From: Muriicola soli | GTDB lineage: Bacteria > Bacteroidota > Bacteroidia > Flavobacteriales > Flavobacteriaceae | Length of the DNA stretch: 64,000 nt | Direction: 5' to 3' | Assembly (NCBI RefSeq): GCF_004139715.1 | Contig: NZ_CP035544.1 | Span: 1,054,001 to 1,118,000 of the forward strand | Part shown: positions 46,106-54,552 of the stretch, in pieces | How positions within the stretch are numbered: the stretch's first letter is position 1 | Layout of the letters: each line of letters opens with the position of its first letter | Made by a program: the position numbers and the translations under genes | Notes under the pieces: generated by a model | Database searches by the model: none | Seen by the model: only the letters and a program-made list of their open reading frames with translations | Told to the model about the DNA's origin: nothing

Positions 46106-46179
46106 TAGCGAGAGGGAGACTTGAACTCCCGACCTCAGGGTTATGAATCCTGCGCTCTAACCACCTGAGCTACCTCGCC
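46106..46179 (-). tRNA. tRNA-Met (CAT anticodon)
   Basis: A 74-nt minus-strand cloverleaf: acceptor GGCGAGG pairs with TCTCGCT (two G-U pairs), D arm GCTCAGGTGGTTAGAGC, anticodon loop TTCATAA, and T arm GGGAG-TTCAAGT-CTCCC, discriminator A. CCA is not encoded. CAT could also be an Ile2 tRNA modified to lysidine; methionine elongator is the default reading. It has its own promoter and a downstream terminator. Confidence 0.93.
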
Positions 46180-46199
46180 ATAGGTTTTGTAAGCGGCTG

Positions 46200-46230
46200 C
46201 AAATATAAAGTTTAATTTTTGCTACATCAA
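46200..46230 (-). promoter_or_regulatory. Promoter of the tRNA-Met gene
   Basis: Read on the minus strand: TTG (46230-46228), a 20-base spacer and TATATTTG (46207-46200), a full match to TTG-N-TAnnTTTG. Transcription would begin near 46193, shortly before the tRNA 5' end at 46179. Confidence 0.7.
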
Positions 46231-46314
46231 AATTAGGGTCTCAAAAAATAAATGTAGGAGAATATTTTTTAATCATATAGAAATATATATATTGCCCGAA
46301 GTAAAAATCCCCAA

Positions 46315-46698
46315 ATGTCCGATAAAACAAAGTTTGAATTAGAATTCGTCATCCAATCTTCACCACAGTTGCTTTTTCAGTACCTGTCTACGCCCTCCGG
46401 GCTCTCAGAATGGTTTGCTGATAATGTCAATTCGAGGGGTGAACGCTTTAACTTCATCTGGGACGGATCTGAAGAAGGGGCAAAACTCCTGAAAAAGAAA
46501 AGCGATGAATTTATTCGTTTTGCCTGGGAGCACATGGAAGATGACAGCTATTTTGAAATGAGGATCATCGTAGACGAGATCACCAGTGACGTTTCATTAT
46601 TTATTACTGATTTTGCCGAAGAGGACGAGCTTGATGAAGCCAAAATGTTGTGGGAGAACCAGGTAGCTGATCTGAAACAGGTGCTGGGATCGAAGTAG
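46315..46698 (+). CDS. START-like / AHSA1-like domain protein
   Basis: A 127-residue single-domain protein with the SRPBCC helix-grip fold: KFELEFVIQSSPQLLFQYLS, GLSEWFADNVNSRGERFNFI, and a long C-terminal helix ending NQVADLKQVLGSK. Similar short START-domain proteins are common in Bacteroidota and have no assigned ligand. It is followed at once by a hairpin terminator. Rich in Glu and Asp, so acidic. Confidence 0.85.
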   Translation: MSDKTKFELEFVIQSSPQLLFQYLSTPSGLSEWFADNVNSRGERFNFIWDGSEEGAKLLKKKSDEFIRFAWEHMEDDSYFEMRIIVDEITSDVSLFITDFAEEDELDEAKMLWENQVADLKQVLGSK

Positions 46699-46725
46699 AT
46701 TTTCAAAAGAGAAGCAGTATCTTTG

Positions 46726-46750
46726 GCCTTGAATTTTTCAAGGCTTTTTT
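46726..46750 (+). terminator. Intrinsic terminator touching the next start codon
   Basis: A 7-bp stem GCCTTGA / TCAAGGC with an ATTTT loop (46726-46744), followed by six T (46745-46750). The ATG of the next gene begins at the very next base, 46751. Confidence 0.75.
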
Positions 46751-47596
46751 ATGATCAATTACAACGGCGATCTGTTAGAGGATGATTCGTTTTATCTCAA
46801 TGCTTACAATCGGGGCTTAACCCACGGGGATGCCCTTGTAGAGACAATCAGAATCGCCCCCGGGAAGATCTATTTCTGGGAAGAACACTATCTAAGGCTT
46901 ATGGCCTCCATGCGTATCCTACGAATGGAGATTCCGATGGAGTTTACCATGGAATTTCTTCAGGAAGAGTTGCTAAAAACCATAGAAGCCAGTTCGCTCA
47001 ACAAAAACACAGTTTTGGCCGAGTTATATGTTTTTGTTTCTAATTCATCTAAGCAGGAAAGTACAGCAAGGATGGTTTCCTATGTCGTAGTATTAAAGGA
47101 ACATCCATCAGCTTTTTATCTGCATCTTGAGGAAGAGTACAGCGTTGATCTCTATAAGGACTTCTATGTGCAGGCAGGAATGCTTTCTAACCTTTCAACT
47201 ACAAACAGGGTACTGCAGACGATCGGAGGGGTATACGCCAGGGAAAATGGTTTTGACGATTGTATTTTACTCAATGATCAAAAAAATGTTGTTCAAACTC
47301 TGAAAGGAAATCTATTTCTCGTAAATGGGGAATCGATCAAAACCCCACCCTTATCCGACGGCTGTAAAAATGGTGTGGTAAGAAAGAAAATCATTGAACT
47401 TCTACGGAAAAGTCCGGAATATCAAATAGAGGAGGCTTCAATTTCTCCATTTGAATTGCAAAAGGCAGATGAAATTTTTATCAGCAATACCGATGACGGC
47501 GTCATATCTGTTAGTCATTACAGAAAGGCAACCTACATAAAAGTAGCAGCAAAAAACATATTGGGTAAACTCAATGCGGTGGCCCGACTCAGTTAA
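46751..47596 (+). CDS. Class IV aminotransferase-fold protein with altered active site
   Basis: A 281-residue PLP fold-type IV protein (PabC/IlvE-like): MINYNGDLLEDDSFYLNAYN, RGLTHGDALVETIRI, FWEEHYLRLMASMRILRMEI and DDCILLNDQKNVVQ. In PabC and IlvE the PLP lysine sits in K-x-x-N; here that block is LSTTNRVLQTIGG with Ser (TCA codon) at the Lys place. The conserved Glu (V-T-E or S-E-G) is Gln in VVQTLKGNLFLV. It may therefore be catalytically inactive or use another mechanism. Its start codon directly abuts a terminator. Convergent with, and overlapping by 8 bases, the YqgE gene. Confidence 0.85.
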   Translation: MINYNGDLLEDDSFYLNAYNRGLTHGDALVETIRIAPGKIYFWEEHYLRLMASMRILRMEIPMEFTMEFLQEELLKTIEASSLNKNTVLAELYVFVSNSSKQESTARMVSYVVVLKEHPSAFYLHLEEEYSVDLYKDFYVQAGMLSNLSTTNRVLQTIGGVYARENGFDDCILLNDQKNVVQTLKGNLFLVNGESIKTPPLSDGCKNGVVRKKIIELLRKSPEYQIEEASISPFELQKADEIFISNTDDGVISVSHYRKATYIKVAAKNILGKLNAVARLS

Positions 47597-48149
47597 GGCT
47601 GGGGTTTTCGGGTGCATTTGACCAAAGGAGATAATCGCCTCCGAGCTCCATCATCTTTTCCTTCCAGAATGAGATGGCAGATTTCTCGATGATCTCACTC
47701 TCGTAATGATTTTTAACAACGATCCACGATTTGGAATCCAATTCCTGGTCGAGTTGCAGGGATGACCATCCGGAATATCCGAGAAAGAACCTGATATCTT
47801 TTGGTGTAATTTCGCCTGTATTGATCAGGCTGATGGTAGTATCAAAATCGCCTCCCCAATAAATACCGTCCGATATCTCAACACTGTCGCTGATCAGGTG
47901 CGGTACTTTGTGAATGAAGTAAAGATTGTCCTGCTCTACAGGTCCTCCGTTAAAAACAGGAAAGGGCACCATGATCTCACTGATCAATTCACTTATGTCG
48001 TAATCGAGGGGTTTGTTGAGGATAAAACCGACCGAACCTTCTTCATTGTGTTCGGCAATCAGAACTACAGATCTATTGAAGGAAACATCCCCTGTCAATG
48101 AAGGCTCTGCAATCAAAAGCTTTCCTTTCTTAGGTTTTAAACTCGTCAT
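47589..48149 (-). CDS. YqgE/AlgH family protein
   Basis: A 186-residue protein matching the YqgE/AlgH family: KKGKLLIAEPSLTGDVSFNR, VVLIAEHNEEGSVGFILNKP, PVFNGGPVEQDNLYFIHKVP, and FFLGYSGWSSLQLDQEL near 145. Function unresolved; the name AlgH comes from a Pseudomonas alginate locus, but that link is not reliable and this gene is in a housekeeping setting. Confidence 0.92.
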   Translation of the reverse strand: MTSLKPKKGKLLIAEPSLTGDVSFNRSVVLIAEHNEEGSVGFILNKPLDYDISELISEIMVPFPVFNGGPVEQDNLYFIHKVPHLISDSVEISDGIYWGGDFDTTISLINTGEITPKDIRFFLGYSGWSSLQLDQELDSKSWIVVKNHYESEIIEKSAISFWKEKMMELGGDYLLWSNAPENPSLN

Positions 48150-48210
48150 TTGGGAAGTTCCTTTTTTCTAAAGTAAAATAAAACTATTGAACTACAAAAA
48201 ATGCCTCAAC

Positions 48211-48239
48211 AAAAAAAGCACCTCGTGAGGGAGGTGCTT
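48211..48239 (-). terminator. Intrinsic terminator of the HU gene
   Basis: On the minus strand AAGCACCTC / GAGGTGCTT (9-bp stem, 6-base loop) is followed by a run of seven T. It lies 25 bases after the HU stop. Confidence 0.88.
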
Positions 48240-48263
48240 CAAGTATATTGTACAGAACAAAAA

Positions 48264-48536
48264 CTAGTTAACAGCGCCGCTCAAATCAGAACCTGCCTTG
48301 AATTTAACTACATTTTTTGCCTTAATATGGATTGTTTTTCCAGTAGAAGGGTTTCTTCCTTCTCTAGCACTTCTTCTAGATACTGACCATGATCCGAATC
48401 CAACCAAAGATACTCGGTTACCTTTTTTAAGGGAACTTTCTACGTTTCCTAAAAAGGATTCCAAAGCTTTCTTAGCGGCTGCTTTTGTGATGCCAGCGTC
48501 AGCTGCCATAGCATCGATTAATTCTGTTTTGTTCAT
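48264..48536 (-). CDS. HU-family DNA-binding protein
   Basis: A 90-residue nucleoid protein of standard HU length: MNKTELIDAMAADAGITKAA, FLGNVESSLKKGNRVSLVGF, and SRRSAREGRNPSTGKTIHIK, the DNA-binding arm with its conserved R-x-G-R-N-P. It bends DNA as a dimer. A full promoter and a strong terminator frame it as a single-gene unit. Confidence 0.96.
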   Translation of the reverse strand: MNKTELIDAMAADAGITKAAAKKALESFLGNVESSLKKGNRVSLVGFGSWSVSRRSAREGRNPSTGKTIHIKAKNVVKFKAGSDLSGAVN

Positions 48537-48579
48537 AATTTAAGTAAATTAATTGTTGTTAAACATTTTAAAGCTCAAA

Positions 48580-48609
48580 CAAATTTATACGGATTTGCCG
48601 TTAACGCAA
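48580..48609 (-). promoter_or_regulatory. Promoter of the HU gene
   Basis: Read on the minus strand: TTG (48609-48607), a 19-base spacer and TAAATTTG (48587-48580), matching the Bacteroidota promoter. Transcription would start near 48573, about 37 bases before the start codon. Confidence 0.72.
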
Positions 48610-48711
48610 GTAAAATCAAGGGAAATCGGGGTTTTTGTTAATAACTTCAAGGGTTTGTTGATAAAGTGCGAATTTTTTGACGGATTCTTTGAGGCCAATA
48701 ATAACGGTACT

Positions 48712-49659
48712 TCAGACAAGATGAGCATTATCATCCAATTTTAAACCGTTTAATACTTCTTTGGCCGTCATTTTTCTTTTGCCCGGCAATTGTATTTCTG
48801 TCAAATCCAGATATCCTCCCTTTGCTGCTATTCTGATCTTGCTTTTTTCGTTCAATACTTTGCCCGGTATCGTAGAATGTTCCTCTTCCACATAGTCTGC
48901 AGCGTAGACCTTTAAATAAATATTGTCATCACCATTCACCAGATTGGTCCATGCAGCAGGGTAGGGGCTCAGGCCCCTGATATGGTTGTAGATTGATTTA
49001 AGGGGTTGATTCCAAACTATTCGGCAATTGTCTTTTGTGAGCTTTGGAGCCGTATTTAGGGTCTTAAGATTTTTCTGCGTATAGGTCTCTACTTCACCTT
49101 CTGCGATCTTATCCACTGTAGCCAAAACCAACTCAGCCCCTGCTTGCATTAAGCGATCGTGCAGTGCACCTGCATTGTCATTTTCCTGAATATTACATTC
49201 GGATTGCATAATAATGGCTCCGGTGTCTATTTTTTCATCGATAAAAAAAGTGGTCACTCCCGTTTTGGATTCCCCGTTTATAATGGCCCAATTAATGGGC
49301 GCAGCACCCCGGTAATCAGGAAGGAGGGATGCGTGTAGATTAAAAGTCCCGTATTCCGGCATGTCCCAAACTACTTTTGGCAGCATCCTGAAGGCCACCA
49401 CAATTTGTAAATTTGCCTTTAAAGCCCTTAGTTCCTCAAGAAAATGGGTATTCTTTAGATTAGTGGGTTGTAATACTTTCAAGCCCTGCGCCACTGCATA
49501 TTTCTTAACTGCCGATTCCCTGAGTGATCGCCCTCTTCCTGCAGGTCTGTCCGGTGCAGTGATCACGCCAACCACGGAATAATCGCTTTCAACAAGAGTC
49601 GATAAAGTGGCTACTGCAAAATCAGGGGTGCCCATAAATACAATTCTCAATGATCTCAT
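48712..49659 (-). CDS. fmt: Methionyl-tRNA formyltransferase
   Basis: A 315-residue enzyme that formylates initiator Met-tRNA with 10-formyl-THF. RIVFMGTPDFAVATLSTLVE at the N-terminus, TAPDRPAGRGRSL, the catalytic region FNLHASLLPDYRGAAPINWA near 110, and FIDEKIDTGAIIMQSE near 140. The C-terminal OB-like domain is present (PYPAAWTNLVNG, then GYLDLTEIQLPGKRKM). Its start overlaps the recQ stop by 4 bases. Confidence 0.96.
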   Translation of the reverse strand: MRSLRIVFMGTPDFAVATLSTLVESDYSVVGVITAPDRPAGRGRSLRESAVKKYAVAQGLKVLQPTNLKNTHFLEELRALKANLQIVVAFRMLPKVVWDMPEYGTFNLHASLLPDYRGAAPINWAIINGESKTGVTTFFIDEKIDTGAIIMQSECNIQENDNAGALHDRLMQAGAELVLATVDKIAEGEVETYTQKNLKTLNTAPKLTKDNCRIVWNQPLKSIYNHIRGLSPYPAAWTNLVNGDDNIYLKVYAADYVEEEHSTIPGKVLNEKSKIRIAAKGGYLDLTEIQLPGKRKMTAKEVLNGLKLDDNAHLV

Positions 49660-51557
49660 TTTGTCAGGGTGTATTTGTTATTACTGGTAAGTTCGATCTT
49701 GCCCTCTTCCATAAGGTAGCGCAATTCATTTAAAATGATTTCTTTATCCTGCCCAAGGGAATTTATTAGGTTTTGAGGCGATAGGGCTTTGTCCTGAATC
49801 ATTTTAAGGATGTCCCTGTCAAGTGCTTTGAGCTCTTTTCCTGTAACCGATGAAGCTCTGCGACATACATCACAGGCCCCACACTTTATATTCGTTTGCT
49901 CTCCGAAATAAGACAAAAGCTGGCCAGACCTGCACTGGGAACCATTTCTAACATAGTCCAGTACCGCCTGAACATTCATGATCTTGACCTTGTTGAGATC
50001 TTTAATTTTATTTGAAAAGGTATTGATGGTACGATCGTCTTCCCGGGGCACTAAAAAGGTAATCCGCATATCCTGTTGTTCATTATTGAATTCAAGCATG
50101 CCATCCATCTCCGCTTTTTTAAGCGAAGCGATCACCTGATCCTCCCTGACGCCTGCTTTTTTTGCCACCAAAACCGGACTTATCTTCGTTTCGAATTCGA
50201 AAACACCCCCGTAAGTCCTCAAAAGGGTCTGAAGGATGTTCATGTCCTTGGGATTGGCGTCGAGGTAATTAAAAATGGCAGCCTTGGATGCCGTAAATTG
50301 AACAGATGTCTTTTGAGAAAATTGCTGAGACAGGGAAATGACGGAATTCTGATCTAAAAGGCGAAGCCCATTGTAGGTCAGCGAGGAAATTAAGCCATAG
50401 GTATCGCAGAAATGATTGAAATTAAAGGGGAAATCACTGGTTTCTTCACTGCCATAGGCGATCTGGAAGTAATTATTCAGTTTGTTGTACAATAGCTTTA
50501 CAAAGGAAACATCGGGAAGTACGGAAATAAATTGTTTTTTTAGTCGGCTTTCATCTTCCGGATTCACCAATAAAATGGCATAAGCTCTTTGCCCATCCCT
50601 TCCGGCTCTTCCGGCCTCCTGAAAATAGCTCTCTATGCTTTCCGGTAATTCATAATGGATCACTTTACGAACATCGGCCTTGTCAATACCCATCCCAAAT
50701 GCACTGGTCGCTACCATTACGCTTATTTTGTCTTCCTTCCACGCTTTTAGGCTGTCTTCTTTCTCATTTCGTGTCATACCCCCGTGAAAAGCTCTGGCAC
50801 TGATACCGTGATCTGCAAGGAAGTGGTAAAGCTCTTCCGTTTTACGCCGACTCCTTACATAAACTATTCCCGATTGTGAATCCTTTTTAAAGAGCCGGAT
50901 AAGCTGCTGATTCTTGTTTTCCTGCTTAAGGACGCTGTACACCAGATTTTCCCTCTCAAATGAATCCCTGACAACCAATGGAGAAGGCATCTTTAGGTTT
51001 TCGGTGATATCCTTGGCCACTGTCGAGGTTGCAGTTGCTGTTAAGGCGATAAAAGGTACTTCCGGATGTAATTCACGGAGTACTGAACATTCGAGATAAG
51101 CAGGTCTGAAATCGATTCCCCATTGCGATATACAATGTGCCTCGTCTATGGCGAAAAGGCTTGGATTCATCTCGCTGATTCGTTCCCTGACAAGTTCCTG
51201 CCGTAATCGCTCCGGGGAAAGGTATAGGAATTGATATCCCCCATAAAGGCAATTATCTAATAAGGTGATGGTTTCTTCATAAGAAATTCCACCGGTTAAT
51301 GCGACTGCTTTTATCCCTTTTGCCCTTAAACTGCCCACCTGATCTCTTATTAAGGCAACGAGCGGGGAGACTACAACACAGATTCCCTCGAGCATCATGC
51401 CGGGGATCTGATAACAAACCGATTTACCGCCTCCTGTAGGCAGTAAGGCCAGTACGTCCCTGCCTCCCAATACAGCGGAAATAATCTCTTCCTGAGATCC
51501 TCTGAAGGCCTTATGGCCCCAGTACCTGGATAATATTTCAGTAGGCGAATTTTTCAC
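49656..51557 (-). CDS. recQ: ATP-dependent DNA helicase RecQ
   Basis: A 633-residue superfamily-2 helicase: FRGSQEEIISAVLGGRDVLA, Walker A LLPTGGGKSVCYQIPG near 40, ALTGGISYEET, FAIDEAHCISQWG near 135, LTATATSTVAKDI near 170, and GRAGRDGQRAYAILL near 315. The RecQ-Ct zinc cysteines are C-G-A-C-D-V-C near 555 with an earlier Cys. The C-terminus is a short winged-helix region and lacks the HRDC domain of E. coli RecQ. Overlaps both neighbours by 4 bases, so it is in an operon with the ATPase gene and fmt. Confidence 0.93.
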   Translation of the reverse strand: MKNSPTEILSRYWGHKAFRGSQEEIISAVLGGRDVLALLPTGGGKSVCYQIPGMMLEGICVVVSPLVALIRDQVGSLRAKGIKAVALTGGISYEETITLLDNCLYGGYQFLYLSPERLRQELVRERISEMNPSLFAIDEAHCISQWGIDFRPAYLECSVLRELHPEVPFIALTATATSTVAKDITENLKMPSPLVVRDSFERENLVYSVLKQENKNQQLIRLFKKDSQSGIVYVRSRRKTEELYHFLADHGISARAFHGGMTRNEKEDSLKAWKEDKISVMVATSAFGMGIDKADVRKVIHYELPESIESYFQEAGRAGRDGQRAYAILLVNPEDESRLKKQFISVLPDVSFVKLLYNKLNNYFQIAYGSEETSDFPFNFNHFCDTYGLISSLTYNGLRLLDQNSVISLSQQFSQKTSVQFTASKAAIFNYLDANPKDMNILQTLLRTYGGVFEFETKISPVLVAKKAGVREDQVIASLKKAEMDGMLEFNNEQQDMRITFLVPREDDRTINTFSNKIKDLNKVKIMNVQAVLDYVRNGSQCRSGQLLSYFGEQTNIKCGACDVCRRASSVTGKELKALDRDILKMIQDKALSPQNLINSLGQDKEIILNELRYLMEEGKIELTSNNKYTLTK

Positions 51558-52117
51558 GAAGCAGGAATCAAATGATCAATAATAAATGTAGCCCTTTCCT
51601 CAATACTTCCTATAGGGACCTCAAGAGAATTGTAATTTAACTCCGTATACATTTTCTGCAGCTCCTCATGAATTTCAATGGCCTGTTCAAAAGTCTCCAG
51701 GCGTTCGTCATCTCTGGTATAAATGTCTTTCCAAGGGGGTAACATCACTAGTTGGTCATATTTGTGATTTCTGCAATATTGGATAAACTCATCGGGATAG
51801 GATTGATCAAAATAGTTCATATAGGCCAGGACATCGGGAAGGCCACGATCGTAAAAAGCCAGGTCACATTCCAGTGCATCTCCTGCCTTAAAATGTGAGA
51901 GTCGGGCTTCCAGAATATGCTTGTTAAAACGAAAAGGGTCATCTACAAAGGTCAGGGGATTAGAGTGTAGTCTTTCCAAATCTGCAAATTGCTTTGCCTC
52001 CGATGTAAAATCCCTTATTACTTCGTGGAAACAAAAGAAGCCTTTCTCCTCGAGCATCTGTATTATTGAGGTTTTACCGGTTCCCGGTCCGCCAGTAATT
52101 ACAATCCGTTTTGGCAT
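51554..52117 (-). CDS. AAA_28-type P-loop nucleotide-binding protein
   Basis: A 187-residue protein beginning PKRIVITGGPGTGKTSIIQM (Walker A at residues 8-16), then FFCFHEVIRDFTSEAKQF and DLAFYDRGLPDVLAYMNYF. This matches the AAA_28/NadR-like group of small P-loop proteins that may phosphorylate small molecules. Substrate unknown. First gene of the recQ-fmt operon; a minus-strand -7-like TACTTTTG is at 52144-52137, giving a very short leader. Confidence 0.85.
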   Translation of the reverse strand: MPKRIVITGGPGTGKTSIIQMLEEKGFFCFHEVIRDFTSEAKQFADLERLHSNPLTFVDDPFRFNKHILEARLSHFKAGDALECDLAFYDRGLPDVLAYMNYFDQSYPDEFIQYCRNHKYDQLVMLPPWKDIYTRDDERLETFEQAIEIHEELQKMYTELNYNSLEVPIGSIEERATFIIDHLIPAS

Positions 52118-52136
52118 AATTTCCTAATCTTCTAGA

Positions 52137-52191
52137 CAAAAGTAAACAATACATCCATGGTGGTAAAATAGCCGGATTCCCTTTATATTTG
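52137..52191. promoter_or_regulatory. Divergent -7 boxes for the AAA_28 and DUF493 genes
   Basis: CAAAAGTA at 52137-52144 reads TACTTTTG on the minus strand; TATATTTG at 52184-52191 lies on the plus strand. Both fit TAnnTTTG and sit about 15-20 bases before the respective start codons. Clear -33 TTG boxes are lacking, so these are partial matches. Confidence 0.45.
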
Positions 52192-52205
52192 CAAAAAGGA
52201 ATTGC

Positions 52206-52493
52206 ATGAAGAACGAGAGCTCCGATGAATTTTACAAGCGGTTAAAGGAAGAACTTTTACGCACGAGTGCCTGGCCTTCAGATTATTTGTACAAGTTTAT
52301 CGTCCCAACGGATCCTTCAAAAATCAAGACTATTCAACGCATCTTTGACAATACCGGGGCAGTGATCGAATCCAGAAAATCCAGCAAAGGTAAATACACT
52401 AGTCTCTCCGTCACCGTTAATCTCGCCAACCCGGATGCGGTGATCAGCTATTACAAGGAAGTAGCCCAGGTAGAGGGTGTTATCTCCTTATAG
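52206..52493 (+). CDS. DUF493 (YbeD-like) family protein
   Basis: A 95-residue protein of the DUF493 family: SDEFYKRLKEELLRTSAWPS, YLYKFIVPTDPSKIKTIQRI and SSKGKYTSLSVTVNLANPDA give the ferredoxin-like fold resembling an ACT domain. The E. coli homologue YbeD is uncharacterised in function. Likely monocistronic or first of a plus-strand run with DUF4290 and murA. Confidence 0.88.
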   Translation: MKNESSDEFYKRLKEELLRTSAWPSDYLYKFIVPTDPSKIKTIQRIFDNTGAVIESRKSSKGKYTSLSVTVNLANPDAVISYYKEVAQVEGVISL

Positions 52494-52576
52494 ATAGGTA
52501 GTCTGCCATAATTTTAGTAATTTGCAGCCGAAATATTTTTACTTCCGAGCTTGTTCATCAACTTAAATACAGCACT

Positions 52577-53230
52577 TTGAATTCAGTAGAAACCCTAGAA
52601 TACAATACAGAACGCCCATATCTCATTATTCCTGAATACGGCCGTCATTTCCAGAAAATGGTTGATTATGCCGTGTCTATAGAAGACCGTGAGGAGCGCA
52701 ACCGGGTAGCCAAATCGATCATATCGGTGATGGGTAACCTTCAGCCACACCTCAGGGACGTACCCGATTTTCAGCACAAGTTATGGGACCAGCTTTTTAT
52801 CATGTCCGATTTTAAACTCGATGTGGACTCTCCTTTTCCCATTACGAGCCAGGAGATGCTGCAAGCCAGACCAGAACCTCTTGAATATCCACAGAATCAT
52901 CCCAAATACCGCTTCTACGGAAACAATATCAAAAGGATGATCGATGTTGCCATTCAGTGGGAAAAAGGCGATAAACGCGATGGCCTTGAGTACGCTATTG
53001 CTAACCACATGAAAAAGTGTTACCTCAATTGGAACAAGGACACAGTAGATGACAAAGCCATCTTTAAGCATTTGTACGAGTTAAGTGACGGAAAAATCGA
53101 TCTGGCGTCTGACGGGGAAAATCTCACCGAAAGTGTACAATTCCTGAAACAGAGAGTAACCAAGAGCAATAGGCCCAGCGGGTCCAATAAAAAAGGACAA
53201 CGCGGTAACCGAGGTAAAAAACGCTATTAA
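52577..53230 (+). CDS. DUF4290 protein
   Basis: A 217-residue protein of the Bacteroidota-specific DUF4290 family: LEYNTERPYLIIPEYGRHFQ, QPHLRDVPDFQHKLWDQLFI and EPLEYPQNHPKYRFYGNNIK. The C-terminal tail is strongly basic (SNKKGQRGNRGKKRY), suggesting nucleic-acid contact. The start codon is TTG at 52577. murA follows 14 bases later. Function unknown. Confidence 0.9.
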   Translation: MNSVETLEYNTERPYLIIPEYGRHFQKMVDYAVSIEDREERNRVAKSIISVMGNLQPHLRDVPDFQHKLWDQLFIMSDFKLDVDSPFPITSQEMLQARPEPLEYPQNHPKYRFYGNNIKRMIDVAIQWEKGDKRDGLEYAIANHMKKCYLNWNKDTVDDKAIFKHLYELSDGKIDLASDGENLTESVQFLKQRVTKSNRPSGSNKKGQRGNRGKKRY

Positions 53231-53244
53231 TTTCCGCGTAATTC

Positions 53245-54552
53245 ATGGGGACATTTAAAATAGAAGGCGGACACCAACTACACGGAAGCATCACGCCACA
53301 GGGAGCTAAAAATGAAGCGCTTCAGATCTTATGCGCTGTACTTCTCACACCCGAAGAAGTTAGCATTCAAAACATTCCGGACATTGTCGATGTAAATAAA
53401 CTGATTGCACTACTCGAGGATCTCGGAGTTAAAATCAGGAAGAAGGGGAAAGGTTCTTACACCTTTATGGCCGATGATGTCAACCTGGATTACCTGCTTT
53501 CAGACCAATTTAAACAGGACGGAAGGGGCCTGAGAGGATCCATAATGCTTGTTGGACCGCTTCTTGCAAGATTTGGCAAGGGCTATATTCCCAAACCGGG
53601 CGGAGACAAAATAGGCCGTAGGCGACTAGACACTCACTTTGAAGGTTTTATTAAGCTTGGAGCCAGCTTCAGGTATAATAAAGAAGAACATTTCTACGGT
53701 GTTGAGGCCAAGAAACTCAAGGGCACCTATATGCTACTAGACGAGGCTTCGGTTACGGGTACTGCGAATATCCTTATGGCAGCAGTTTTGGCAGAAGGAA
53801 CGACCACCATTTACAATGCTGCCTGTGAACCTTATTTGCAGCAGCTTTGTAAGATGCTGAACCGGATGGGGGCAAAGATCAATGGTATTGGCTCCAATTT
53901 GCTTACCATAGAAGGGGTTGAGTCCCTGAAGGGAACTAGTCATACCATGCTACCCGACATGATCGAAATTGGGAGCTGGATAGGCCTTGCAGCGATGACC
54001 AAGAGTGAACTCACCATCAAGAATGTCAGCTGGGAAAATTTGGGTCAGATCCCCACGGCATTTAGTAAATTGGGGATCACGATAGAAAGAAAAGGAGATG
54101 ATATTTTTATTCCGGCGCATACCACCGGATACAAAATACACAACTACATTGATGGATCTATTTTAACGGTTGCTGATGCGCCCTGGCCTGGCTTAACGCC
54201 TGATTTGCTCAGTATAATCCTTGTTGTTGCCACTCAGGCCAAAGGGGAGGTGCTCATCCATCAGAAAATGTTTGAGAGCAGATTGTTTTTTGTCGATAAA
54301 CTCATCGACATGGGTGCCAAGATTATTTTATGTGATCCGCACAGGGCCACGGTTATAGGGCACGACTTTAAATCGACGCTAAAGTCTACCGTCATGGTAT
54401 CTCCCGACATTAGAGCAGGGGTGTCCCTTCTTATAGCTGCGCTATCAGCTAAAGGTACTTCTACCATTCACAATATTGAACAGATTGATAGGGGATATGA
54501 ATCCATAGATACCCGTTTACGAGCCATTGGCGCTCATATCACAAGGATTTGA
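53245..54552 (+). CDS. murA: UDP-N-acetylglucosamine 1-carboxyvinyltransferase, Asp variant
   Basis: A 435-residue enzyme for the first committed step of peptidoglycan synthesis (PEP + UDP-GlcNAc). Landmarks: GAKNEALQILCAVLLT (catalytic Lys region), LRGSIMLVGPLLARFGKGYI, TAN-type ASVTGTANILMAAVLAEGTT, and DIRAGVSLLIAALSAKGTST near the end. The active-site loop is PGGDKIGRRRLDTHF: Asp stands where E. coli has Cys115 in GGCxIG. The same Cys to Asp change confers fosfomycin resistance in other MurA enzymes. It is followed by a GNAT gene starting within its stop codon. Confidence 0.96.
   Translation: MGTFKIEGGHQLHGSITPQGAKNEALQILCAVLLTPEEVSIQNIPDIVDVNKLIALLEDLGVKIRKKGKGSYTFMADDVNLDYLLSDQFKQDGRGLRGSIMLVGPLLARFGKGYIPKPGGDKIGRRRLDTHFEGFIKLGASFRYNKEEHFYGVEAKKLKGTYMLLDEASVTGTANILMAAVLAEGTTTIYNAACEPYLQQLCKMLNRMGAKINGIGSNLLTIEGVESLKGTSHTMLPDMIEIGSWIGLAAMTKSELTIKNVSWENLGQIPTAFSKLGITIERKGDDIFIPAHTTGYKIHNYIDGSILTVADAPWPGLTPDLLSIILVVATQAKGEVLIHQKMFESRLFFVDKLIDMGAKIILCDPHRATVIGHDFKSTLKSTVMVSPDIRAGVSLLIAALSAKGTSTIHNIEQIDRGYESIDTRLRAIGAHITRI

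Noticed and set aside
48553-48744. A 63-codon plus-strand frame before fmt
   Set aside because: It overlaps the HU promoter and the fmt 3' end and shows no conserved features.
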